Below, in pieces: positions 7,553-13,728 of a stretch of 28,459 bases of DNA (its first letter is position 1; each line of letters opens with the position of its first letter). The translations under genes were made by a program, and so were the position numbers. A model generated the notes under the pieces. The model saw only the letters and a list, made by a program, of their open reading frames with translations, was not told the DNA's origin and searched no databases. Location of the stretch: IMG/VR virus record IMGVR_UViG_3300035204_001819, positions 1 through 28,459 of that record; one strand, written 5' to 3'. This stretch comes from a virus.

Positions 7553-7788
7553 TAATTACCTTTCTTCTTTCTCTTATGCGCCTCCCGATACTCAGCAACT
7601 TTTTCAGGATTATCCTTCTGCCATTGCTTGGAATACGCAATAAGTTTTTCCTTATTATTTTCATAATAATCTTTAGCTCGCTGCTTCGTAGCTTCTTTAT
7701 TTGCTTCTCTGTATTTTCTTTGTCGTTCCTGAACACGAGCTTTATTTTTCTGATACCACTGAGCTTTATATTTTGGTCTATCTGACAT
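7552..7788 (-). CDS. Small basic helical protein, 78 aa, HNH N-terminal-like
   Basis: The protein consists of repeated short helices of the type KAQWYQKNKARVQERQRKY and YYENNKEKLIAYSKQW, spaced by about 12-13 residues. Such YxxNKEK repeats are common at the N terminus of phage HNH endonucleases, where they bind DNA. No HNH motif follows before the stop, so this is a stand-alone version or a remnant. It may bind nucleic acid by charge. It overlaps the next gene's start by one base. Compare the related-looking 140-aa protein at 13251-13673. Confidence 0.65.
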   Translation of the reverse strand: MSDRPKYKAQWYQKNKARVQERQRKYREANKEATKQRAKDYYENNKEKLIAYSKQWQKDNPEKVAEYREAHKRKKKGN

Positions 7789-7801
7789 GATATTTTCCTT
7801 T

Positions 7802-8152
7802 TTATAGGGTTACTTTCATTCCTGCGGGGTCCAACTTCCCCATCAATTTTTTGAGATCATACTCCGCCTTTCTCCTCCATTTTATCTGGGTAAATAAAGA
7901 GTCAAAAATCTCTTTTTCTTTTTCGGCCTTTTTGATGTCGCAATCACCATTTTCCCATGTTACTCCAGCTTGGTGATCAGAAGTGTTCCCACACCGGAGA
8001 GCGCAAACTATCAGTCCGTAACGTTCTGCAAGATGATCCTCCATCTTGTTAGTCATTGCTTCGTGTTCCTCCAAGTTTGTTATATTTGGGCAGCACCCAT
8101 CTAAATCTGGCGCAATACCATAAGCCGAATCTAATTCTGTATAATGTGTCAT
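7802..8152 (-). CDS. Hypothetical protein, 116 aa
   Basis: ATG at 8152 overlaps the preceding stop by four bases (ATGA). The N-terminal half contains clustered Cys residues (DGCCPN, CALRCGN) and a WENGDCD segment, while the C-terminal half is a charged helix (KKAEKEKEIFDSLF). No transmembrane segment. Metal binding is possible, but the family is not recognised. Confidence 0.6.
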   Translation of the reverse strand: MTHYTELDSAYGIAPDLDGCCPNITNLEEHEAMTNKMEDHLAERYGLIVCALRCGNTSDHQAGVTWENGDCDIKKAEKEKEIFDSLFTQIKWRRKAEYDLKKLMGKLDPAGMKVTL

Positions 8153-8535
8153 TCTTCCTCCAATACTTTTAAAAAATTATCAATACTCTTTCTTGTTTCC
8201 GCTTCTTCTCCGTAGACATCCTCCCATGTCACTTTCTTCCATCCCGAAGTCATGCATTCGTACCACTGTGCTTCTATGCAAACAAAGTCACCCACCATCA
8301 TGGATCTAACCCCTGCTCTTATGAAGGTGTCGCATTCCATGTCCGACCCCCCGTTGAAGCATGCGAATGTCTTTTCCAAAAGTCTCATATGATTTTTTCC
8401 AACCTTGTTCGTTCCCTGACATTCAGGCTCCTCCGAGAATCTTCCCTCGTAAAAAATATTCAATTTACGACACTCCTGCTGAGTTAACTCAGGATACTTA
8501 ATGGCGACTGACAAAATATGATCTTCTTTTTTCAT
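8149..8535 (-). CDS. Hypothetical protein, 128 aa
   Basis: An N-terminal helical part (residues 1-45) is followed by a compact beta-rich C-terminal segment. That segment has a GDFVCIEAQWYECMTSGWKKVTW pattern in pieces: GDFVCIEAQWYEC, then SGWKKVTWE. This resembles short SH3-like or beta-barrel modules in many small phage proteins. ATG 8535 follows the AGTTTTATAATTACA leader and pentamer array C. It is the first gene of the run 8535 to 7124. Function unknown. Confidence 0.65.
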   Translation of the reverse strand: MKKEDHILSVAIKYPELTQQECRKLNIFYEGRFSEEPECQGTNKVGKNHMRLLEKTFACFNGGSDMECDTFIRAGVRSMMVGDFVCIEAQWYECMTSGWKKVTWEDVYGEEAETRKSIDNFLKVLEEE

Positions 8536-8550
8536 TGTAATTATAAAACT

Positions 8551-8615
8551 TACCTTACCTCACCCTATCTTGCTAAACCAAACCGAACCTGACATAATCG
8601 CACCTAGCATCACCA
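8551..8615 (-). repeat. Pentanucleotide array C, 13 units of NGGTN
   Basis: Minus strand 8615 to 8551 divides into 13 units in one 5-base phase, eight of which are exact NGGTN (TGGTG, AGGTG, AGGTT, CGGTT, TGGTT, GGGTG, AGGTA, AGGTA). It is followed immediately by AGTTTTAT and ATG 8535. It lies between the SleB-like gene and the 128-aa gene. Confidence 0.8.
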
Positions 8616-8628
8616 AATTTTAAATTAA

Positions 8629-9231
8629 TCATTTAGCCCTCACAATCGTTGGAGTCTTGTGCTCCTTGCGGAGCTTGTAGAAAACGTGATTGCCAACAAC
8701 CGCAACAGGCTTAATAGGCTTTTTAATCTCTTTCCCGTTGGGTAATTCGATAATCTCAAAGGCCCAGTATGGCGGTGTCTTCATGTACTTCTTACTATAA
8801 TAATGATCGGCATGCCTTGTGTATTCGACATCAATCAATGTTCTGCTTCTGGTGCTCATGTATAGAGAGCGAGCCAGTAGACTAGCGTAAGTTGCCTCTT
8901 TGGTTTTGAGAAGATACTCTACGTCCTTGACGGTCTTACCGCTGTTCCAACAGCTAAACTGTCTGTCCTGTCTACAAATAGTCGTAGCGTGCAAACCCCG
9001 ATTGGCCATTCTCTGGGCAATGGTCCCTGCCACCATGTACATACCTCGTCGTCCTTCCGAACGACTTTCTAGGAGAATGGTGCATGCAATAATTTTTTCA
9101 TGCATATTCAAGGGAGGCGTGAGAGCCTTCATAGTCCTTAATTGTTTCTTGACCCAGACGCTAGCTGGACTTTTCTTCTCTTCCGAAAGCCCCACAAAGG
9201 GGATCAACAATAGTAATAATATCTTTTTCAT
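8629..9231 (-). CDS. SleB-like cell-wall hydrolase with signal peptide, 200 aa
   Basis: Residues 1-16 (MKKILLLLLIPFVGLS) form a Sec-type signal peptide or signal anchor. The mature part matches the SleB/Hydrolase_2 family of peptidoglycan lytic enzymes: LLESRSEGRRGMYMVAGTI at residues 53-71 corresponds to the family's EARGE...G core, with Glu55 the likely catalytic residue. RQFSCW at 90-95 is the family QFSCW-type motif. It likely cuts peptidoglycan at lysis, exported by Sec. I chose ATG 9231 because the conserved GTAAGTTTTAT leader ends just before it and the signal peptide starts there. The longer frame to 9351 would translate repeat array D. No holin is recognised nearby. Confidence 0.8.
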   Translation of the reverse strand: MKKILLLLLIPFVGLSEEKKSPASVWVKKQLRTMKALTPPLNMHEKIIACTILLESRSEGRRGMYMVAGTIAQRMANRGLHATTICRQDRQFSCWNSGKTVKDVEYLLKTKEATYASLLARSLYMSTRSRTLIDVEYTRHADHYYSKKYMKTPPYWAFEIIELPNGKEIKKPIKPVAVVGNHVFYKLRKEHKTPTIVRAK

Positions 9232-9243
9232 TTTAATAAAACT

Positions 9244-9333
9244 TACTTTACCTCGCCTTGCCACACAAAACCGGACCTCACAAAGCCAGAGCCCACACCA
9301 CCATACAATACCCGACCTGAACGCACCACGCCG
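9244..9333 (-). repeat. Pentanucleotide array D, 18 units of NGGTN
   Basis: Minus strand 9333 to 9244 divides into 18 units in one phase, more degenerate than the others (TGGTG, AGGTC, CGGTT and AGGTA alternate with TTGTG, TGGCA, AGGCG). It ends in AGTTTTAT right before ATG 9231. The strong hairpin at 9352-9373 lies just upstream of it. Confidence 0.75.
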
Positions 9334-9351
9334 CCTCATTAAATTCATCAA

Positions 9352-9373
9352 GTGGGGGGCTTTCGCCCCCCAT
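9352..9373. terminator. GC-rich stem-loop after the gene at 9379
   Basis: GGGGGGC (9354-9360), loop TTTC, GCCCCCC (9365-9371), with further T-A and G-T pairs outside. On the minus strand the loop is GAAA, a GNRA tetraloop. It begins 6 bases after the stop of the 221-aa gene. There is no U tract on either strand, so it may be a 3'-end-protecting hairpin and not a classical intrinsic terminator. Confidence 0.6.
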
Positions 9374-9378
9374 GTTAA

Positions 9379-10044
9379 TTAGTCTTCTAATTCAATCACT
9401 TCGTAGTTAACGACCTTGAACCGACCATACATTGGTCGATAATCGCCTACACCATTAAATCGACCAGCTTCAGCTAGCACCTCTTGAAAGTCGATAGAGC
9501 CATCTGCTCCAGTATCATTAATATACTCAGCAGCTAACACTTCGAATTCAAATGTAGCTTCCCATCCTTGTCGGACCAAAGGACGAGCCCTAACAATTCG
9601 ACCACGGGTTGATGGATTAACAACAGACCGTCGATCTTCGTCGTGATCCTTTATTCCGAGGTCAGCAAGTTCATGTCCACCGGACCAAACAATCCCACTC
9701 TTGAATAGCTCGTATGCACCCTTCCGAGTATTGCGAGGGTCTTTCCAAGATTTCGCAGAGTTTCTCATTGCAGAATGAACATACTCAGCAGGAAGTCCAA
9801 TGTTTCCATTCTTACAGCGGAATAGCTTTGCTTCTAAATCGTCTACCATTCGTTTGGAAGAACCTTTTTTAGCACTCGATTTAGCTTCTGTCTCTTCGAT
9901 TATGAATCGATTAAACAGCATGTCTGAAGTGCCTTTGATCGTGAACTTAACCTTGTAAGGTTTGGAGAGATCCAAGATCTCAGAACCAGAGTCTCCTTGT
10001 CCCTGCGATTCTACCGAATCTTTTTTACTAATTACTTTAGCCAT
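9379..10044 (-). CDS. Unknown protein, 221 aa, weakly RAMP/Cas7-like
   Basis: The gene has its own near-consensus promoter and an AGGAAA ribosome site (AAAAAGGAAATATTATG), is followed by a strong hairpin, and so is a single-gene unit made at high level. The N-terminal 25 residues are polar linker. Then come VKFTIKGTSDMLFNRF (residues 32-47), GLPAEYVHSAMRNSAKSW and, near the C terminus, a glycine-rich segment FNGVGDYRPMYGRFKV. The strand at each end and the Gly-rich loop resemble RAMP-superfamily proteins such as Cas7, but that is a visual impression only. Other possibilities are a DNA-binding or abundant early protein of unknown family. Confidence 0.75.
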   Translation of the reverse strand: MAKVISKKDSVESQGQGDSGSEILDLSKPYKVKFTIKGTSDMLFNRFIIEETEAKSSAKKGSSKRMVDDLEAKLFRCKNGNIGLPAEYVHSAMRNSAKSWKDPRNTRKGAYELFKSGIVWSGGHELADLGIKDHDEDRRSVVNPSTRGRIVRARPLVRQGWEATFEFEVLAAEYINDTGADGSIDFQEVLAEAGRFNGVGDYRPMYGRFKVVNYEVIELED

Positions 10045-10097
10045 AATATTTCCTTTTTCCTATAGTGGATGAAACGTTCATTCACTGTCTGCAAACA

Positions 10098-10126
10098 ATA
10101 GTATCAGAATCGAATTTGTTTGTCAA
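10098..10126 (-). promoter_or_regulatory. Strong extended -10 sigma-70 promoter for the gene at 9379
   Basis: Minus strand: TTGACA at 10126-10121, 17-base spacer, TACTAT at 10103-10098, with TGA directly before the -10 box (extended -10). It lies 53 bases upstream of ATG 10044 and just downstream of a terminator. Confidence 0.85.
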
Positions 10127-10137
10127 CGACAAAAGAT

Positions 10138-10167
10138 AAAAAAATACCCCGTAGCAATTCGGGATAT
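10138..10167 (-). terminator. Intrinsic terminator after the APS kinase-like gene
   Basis: On the minus strand ATATCCCG (10167-10160) pairs with CGGGGTAT (10151-10144) around the loop AATTGCTA, giving an 8-bp stem with one T-G wobble, followed by seven Ts (10144-10138). It lies 13 bases after the stop at 10180 and separates the upstream run from the promoter at 10098-10126. Confidence 0.8.
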
Positions 10168-10187
10168 ATTTATTTTAATTTATATAA
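10160..10187 (-). repeat. 28-base A+T-rich element, copy 2
   Basis: 26 of 28 bases match 4388-4415. This copy overlaps the last two codons and stop of the APS kinase-like gene, and its CGGGATAT end forms one arm of the terminator at 10138-10167. Confidence 0.6.
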
Positions 10188-10746
10188 CGGAAAAGCAGTC
10201 GGCTCGATGAAACCCGTCCAGATGGCCTTGCAAGATCTTCCAATTTTGCTCTACAGAGCCATCTGTATTAATGGAGTACGTCGGATTACCCTTTTCAAAT
10301 CCTTCGATGTGATATTCTTTTCTTAGCTCTCTATTCGAGTGCAGGAATATTTCAATCACTTCGCCTCGAACCCAGCCATCATCGTGTCCAGAGAACTTTC
10401 GGATATTGTTTTGCCTCAATTCATCTCTCAAATACTCGTAGGGGTTTACCAAACACATAACCACATGAGTTTCTTTGTCAACGGGACGACTTTTCCAACT
10501 ATTTTCTCCATTGTTAATATAAATGGCTTTCCAGTCACCGTCTTTGCCTTTTTTGTTTAAGTAAGTTGCTACGGCGTTTGCGTTTCTAATATTTTCCTCC
10601 CGCCCTTCTCGCTCATAATTTTTATTAGTAAACATTTCCCTGAACTCATCTCCATCAATGATGAATGGGGTGTCGAGATGATCGGCTAATAATTTACCCA
10701 AGGTAGTTTTCCCTGACGCTGGTTGTCCGTACAATACGTAAATCAT
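10180..10746 (-). CDS. Adenylylsulfate (APS) kinase-like P-loop kinase, 188 aa
   Basis: The Walker A motif GQPASGKTT is at residues 7-15. DGDEFR at 31-36 and GREENIRNAN at 48-57 match the APS kinase (CysC) signatures DGDxxR and ENIRR, which bind APS. The usual central SPFREDR region is replaced by INNGENSWKSRP, and the C-terminal half is diverged, so a related small-molecule kinase is possible. If it is an APS kinase it makes PAPS, the donor for the two sulfotransferases in this window. The gene overlaps its upstream neighbour by four bases and ends at an intrinsic terminator. Confidence 0.7.
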   Translation of the reverse strand: MIYVLYGQPASGKTTLGKLLADHLDTPFIIDGDEFREMFTNKNYEREGREENIRNANAVATYLNKKGKDGDWKAIYINNGENSWKSRPVDKETHVVMCLVNPYEYLRDELRQNNIRKFSGHDDGWVRGEVIEIFLHSNRELRKEYHIEGFEKGNPTYSINTDGSVEQNWKILQGHLDGFHRADCFSVI

Positions 10747-10937
10747 CGTTCGTTAACCTCCGGAAACGTCCCGTCGGGACGCATTCTAAATTCTCCAAAT
10801 TCGCTGTTCATATACCCTTTGATGGATGCATCTATTTCTAATGCTAACTGTTCTCTTGCGGATTCTGATGCCATATTGACATTTCCGTTATAAGAATCGG
10901 AGTACCTATCTATTGCAAGTCTAATTATGTCTTTCAT
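10743..10937 (-). CDS. Hypothetical protein, 64 aa
   Basis: Small acidic, mostly helical protein linked to both neighbours by four-base ATGA overlaps, which supports it being real. The N-terminal part (MKDIIRLAIDRYSDSY) looks like an amphipathic helix. The C-terminal part is Gly/Pro-containing (FRMRPDGTFPEVNER). No motif recognised. Confidence 0.6.
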   Translation of the reverse strand: MKDIIRLAIDRYSDSYNGNVNMASESAREQLALEIDASIKGYMNSEFGEFRMRPDGTFPEVNER

Positions 10938-11770
10938 TTCTTTTCTCCTTCGGATTTGTCTATTAGGTGTCTAAGTTTCCTCATCGCCTTAAACTCTATT
11001 TGCCTAACCCTCTCTCTGGTGACTTTGAATATTTTGCCGATCTCATCTAAGGTCATGGGAGCACCAGTATCTATCCCAAATCTGAATTTTAATACTTCAC
11101 TTTCCTTCTTACTTAACTTGGATAGGAACATAAGCATATGCTTTTTCTCGCTGCTGGACTCAGCATTCTGACAAGGGTCAGAGGTGTTCTCGTCAGCAAT
11201 TACGTTAGCCAAAGCAAACTCGCTATCTCCATCTCTTGAAATATCAGCATCTAGAGAAGAAACGGATTGCCCTGATGCCAAGATCCGTCGAACAATAACC
11301 TCGTCTAAATCAAATCTTAATCCAATCTCTTTGTTTGTCGGTACGTCCTCATTAGTCCTTTCGTATTCGGTAATATATTTCAATATATTATTTCTCAACG
11401 TGTAAACATTTTGGGGGACTCTAATTAGGGACCTATTTGCTCCGCCTAAATCGGCAATATAACGCATGATCCCTTGTCTTATCCACCAAACCGCATAAGT
11501 CGAAAACCGATTATCTTTCTTTCCGTCGAATTTATCTACTGCTTTAGATAAACCAATATTCCCTTCATTAATCAAATCCTCCACATCAATCCCACTAGAA
11601 ATAGAAAATTTATTAGCTATCATAATGACTAGTCTAATATTTGCCTCGATAAATTTTTTCCGAGCAGCTTCGCCTTTTTTTCCTCCTTTTTTTATTTGAA
11701 AAGAAAGAGTTTTCTCCTCCTTCGCTGTCAAAAGCGGGACAACTTCAAAAGAATACTTACCAAATGACAT
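10934..11770 (-). CDS. Sigma-70 family RNA polymerase sigma factor, 278 aa
   Basis: Regions run in the usual order. Region 1.2-like residues are near 10-30. Region 2 spans roughly 40-110, with DVEDLINEGNIGLSKAVDKF, FSTYAVWWIRQGI (2.3-2.4) and a conserved core-binding helix. Region 3 spans about 125-170 (IRVPQNVYTLRNNI). Region 4 spans about 215-272 (TLDEIGKIFKVTRERVRQIE, the -35-binding helix-turn-helix). It looks like an RpoD/RpoS-type group 2-3 factor and is much more complete than the short T4 gp55 late sigma. It probably redirects host RNA polymerase. It overlaps the upstream stop by one base and the downstream start by four. Confidence 0.93.
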   Translation of the reverse strand: MSFGKYSFEVVPLLTAKEEKTLSFQIKKGGKKGEAARKKFIEANIRLVIMIANKFSISSGIDVEDLINEGNIGLSKAVDKFDGKKDNRFSTYAVWWIRQGIMRYIADLGGANRSLIRVPQNVYTLRNNILKYITEYERTNEDVPTNKEIGLRFDLDEVIVRRILASGQSVSSLDADISRDGDSEFALANVIADENTSDPCQNAESSSEKKHMLMFLSKLSKKESEVLKFRFGIDTGAPMTLDEIGKIFKVTRERVRQIEFKAMRKLRHLIDKSEGEKK

Positions 11771-12264
11771 TAGAATATTTTAGTATCAGCAAAATCGACA
11801 AGAGAAACGAATTTCACCTTGCCCTTCGGGACCTTAAAGAAAAGCTCACCTTTCTTTACGTATTTGTTTGGCACTTCATGCTTTTTACTTTTTAGAAGAT
11901 CTCCTCTTTTAACGAAAGCTAGTCTAGTCAAACATCTACTTAACACAACGAAACTAATAGGGGCTCCTAATTTGGTAAATTTTTCTTTTCTTTCTGGGAT
12001 ATGCAAGTCCGCAAAAGGGAACCCCTTTTCTCCAGACCAATTATATTTTATTTCAGGTTCAAAATACGCTATTAGCTTGCCCCCCAAAAGACACTTTAAG
12101 TCGGGGCCGTATTTGTCTTCGTTTTGTATTACTTTTACAAACTCGTATTTTTCGAAATTAATCCTTTTAAGGATTCTAGGTAAAAAATTTATACAAATTC
12201 TTTTAGCCAGCCTATCGTTCTTCGCATGTAATTCAGCGTTAAATTTTTTATACTCACCCTTCAC
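11770..12264 (-). CDS. Unknown protein with PD-(D/E)xK-like motif, 164 aa
   Basis: A basic protein with an N-terminal helical region. The sequence YGPDLKCLLGGK followed after about ten residues by FEPEIKYNW gives the spacing Asp...Glu-x-Lys seen in PD-(D/E)xK nucleases. Downstream SFVVLSR could be the following core strand. This suggests a small nuclease, but the motif is short and could be chance. Overlaps: 11 bases with the upstream gene and one with the sigma factor. Confidence 0.6.
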   Translation of the reverse strand: MKGEYKKFNAELHAKNDRLAKRICINFLPRILKRINFEKYEFVKVIQNEDKYGPDLKCLLGGKLIAYFEPEIKYNWSGEKGFPFADLHIPERKEKFTKLGAPISFVVLSRCLTRLAFVKRGDLLKSKKHEVPNKYVKKGELFFKVPKGKVKFVSLVDFADTKIF

Positions 12265-12619
12265 CTTGCCCCAACGCCCCTTCTAAATATTTCTTTATTT
12301 GTAATTCTTGTTCTTTCGCTTGTTTGCTAAAACCAGCGTTTTCTAAAACATACTGTGTTAAAATCGTCATTTCATTATCTGGGTTTGACCCGTTTTTTTC
12401 AAATATATATAAGATCCACCCAAGAGAAACTTTTTTACTGGGGTCTTTCGTTTTTATTTCTTCTGTATTCCCATTTTTGTATCTAAAAAAAGATTCTACA
12501 GCTTGAGTGCCAGCTTCGCAGCACATCTTATCGAATCTATCTTTGTCATCTGGGTAATCAAGCTCGTTTATTTTAAACTTTTTTTCCCAATTATCTCCTC
12601 GAACAATAAATGTTTTCAT
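12254..12619 (-). CDS. Hypothetical protein, 121 aa
   Basis: A soluble acidic/basic mixed protein beginning MKTFIVRGDNWEKKFKINEL, with a strand-like start and mostly helical remainder. The end (KKYLEGALGQGEG) overlaps the next gene by 11 bases. The start is preceded on the minus strand by GTATAATTAA directly before ATG, resembling the motif before several other starts. No domain recognised. Confidence 0.6.
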   Translation of the reverse strand: MKTFIVRGDNWEKKFKINELDYPDDKDRFDKMCCEAGTQAVESFFRYKNGNTEEIKTKDPSKKVSLGWILYIFEKNGSNPDNEMTILTQYVLENAGFSKQAKEQELQIKKYLEGALGQGEG

Positions 12620-12633
12620 TTAATTATACTCTA

Positions 12634-13254
12634 TTAAAAGGTGTACTTGAACTCATCTAGGTCTTCTTCACTTAATTTTGTAGCTACTTTCTTCGTCTCC
12701 TCATTGAAGAAATCTTGATACGGAGAGTGTCGTGTTGAATTTTTGTGTGGGAGGTTGGCGTCAACATTTTTTATTTCATAATTAGATATGAATTTTTTAA
12801 ATTCTTCATTAATGTTTTCAAACCTCAATATCTCATCCACTTTAATTTTGTTATTCAGAACAAGGTGGGATTTTTGAGAAAGGGAATAAAAAAAATCTTC
12901 TCTTTCGTCGTACATCTTTCTACAGAAAGAATCAAAAGAACATTCAGGATCTATAAAATGAGAAAGAATCCGCTTGTAACTTTTTATGTAAACAAACATT
13001 GAAACCAAACGGTCGTAAGGGTTTCTTACCACCGCAAACGAAGGTACGTTCAAAATTCTACCCCCAAGCTCTTCAACCGCTTCACTCAGTAAGCAATGAG
13101 AAGGAGCAAGGATGCCTCCGTACCTTCCATCGTTCGCTCTGAGGAAACTAATCAACTTTTCATCCCTCACTGTGTTCGCTTTTCCTAAAGCTTCGTAGAT
13201 GGAAGTGCTGGCGTTTTTTGGTATCCTTATGAATGTAACTGATAAATTCATCAA
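12634..13254 (-). CDS. Second sulfotransferase family protein, 206 aa
   Basis: Residues 8-18 FIRIPKNASTS form the 5'-phosphosulfate loop and VVRNPYDRLVSMF near 75-87 the 3'-phosphate motif, both characteristic of PAPS-dependent sulfotransferases. The C-terminal part contains the usual acceptor-independent tail with an NEETKK...DLDEFKY pattern. It shares the fold but little sequence with the protein at 5587-6246, so the two probably have different acceptors and are not a recent duplication. It has no membrane anchor. Start ATG 13254 overlaps the upstream stop by four bases; MM at the start leaves ATG 13251 as an alternative. Confidence 0.85.
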   Translation of the reverse strand: MMNLSVTFIRIPKNASTSIYEALGKANTVRDEKLISFLRANDGRYGGILAPSHCLLSEAVEELGGRILNVPSFAVVRNPYDRLVSMFVYIKSYKRILSHFIDPECSFDSFCRKMYDEREDFFYSLSQKSHLVLNNKIKVDEILRFENINEEFKKFISNYEIKNVDANLPHKNSTRHSPYQDFFNEETKKVATKLSEEDLDEFKYTF

Positions 13255-13673
13255 CGATCTACTTCGAGCTTCTTCATTTCTTGCTTGAATTCGTCGGCTA
13301 GTTTTTTGTAGCGCCCTAATTTTTCTAGAAAAGCTATTTTTTTCTCTTCTTTCATGTCATTATACTTAGCTCTATATTCTGAGATGAGACCTTTGTCTCT
13401 ACGTTTTTTTAAATACATTTTTCTTCTCTCGACGAACAATTCTTTCTCTCCTTTGCTCATTTCGTCCATTCTTTTATTATGATATTTTAGCTGCTTATCG
13501 CTTCTTTTCTTTTTTTCTTCGTCACTTAAATCTTTAACTCTTTTTTTATTTCTTTCCCTGTGTTTCTTTTTCCACTCAGGATCTTCGCTGTATTTTTTTT
13601 GAAACCATTCTGCTTTGTACTGTTTTCTGTGAGCGTTCCTCTCCTCGTCCGTAGTAAATTTGGATTTCCTCAT
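13251..13673 (-). CDS. Highly charged helical protein, 140 aa
   Basis: Almost the whole protein is Lys/Arg/Glu-rich helix or coiled coil with repeats such as YKAEWFQKKYSEDPEWKKKH and DEEKKKRSDKQLKYHNKR. The opening resembles the HNH N-terminal helix repeats and the 78-aa protein at 7552-7788 (KAQWYQKN versus KAEWFQKK), but there is no nuclease motif. It could bind DNA or RNA, or be a structural filler. It has its own promoter at 13683-13712. Confidence 0.65.
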   Translation of the reverse strand: MRKSKFTTDEERNAHRKQYKAEWFQKKYSEDPEWKKKHRERNKKRVKDLSDEEKKKRSDKQLKYHNKRMDEMSKGEKELFVERRKMYLKKRRDKGLISEYRAKYNDMKEEKKIAFLEKLGRYKKLADEFKQEMKKLEVDR

Positions 13674-13682
13674 AGTCTTTTG

Positions 13683-13712
13683 ATATTAAAATTACCATTG
13701 TCATTATGTCAA
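13683..13712 (-). promoter_or_regulatory. Sigma-70-type promoter for the gene at 13251
   Basis: Minus strand: TTGACA at 13712-13707, 18-base spacer, TAATAT at 13688-13683. Only ten bases separate the -10 from ATG 13673, so the leader would be very short. It probably drives the run 13673 to 10180. Confidence 0.7.
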
Positions 13713-13728
13713 CAATCAACTTATTTTT

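Noticed and set aside
8629-9351. Longer start for the SleB-like hydrolase at 9351
   Set aside because: The extra 40 residues are the translation of pentamer array D, and the signal peptide and conserved leader point to ATG 9231.
8900-9382. Plus-strand 160-aa frame
   Set aside because: It covers the antisense of the SleB gene, array D and a hairpin; no ribosome site and no domain.
11819-12286. Plus-strand 155-aa frame
   Set aside because: It is the antisense of the 164-aa gene; its Phe/Ser/Leu-rich composition is what the complement of Lys/Glu-rich coding gives.
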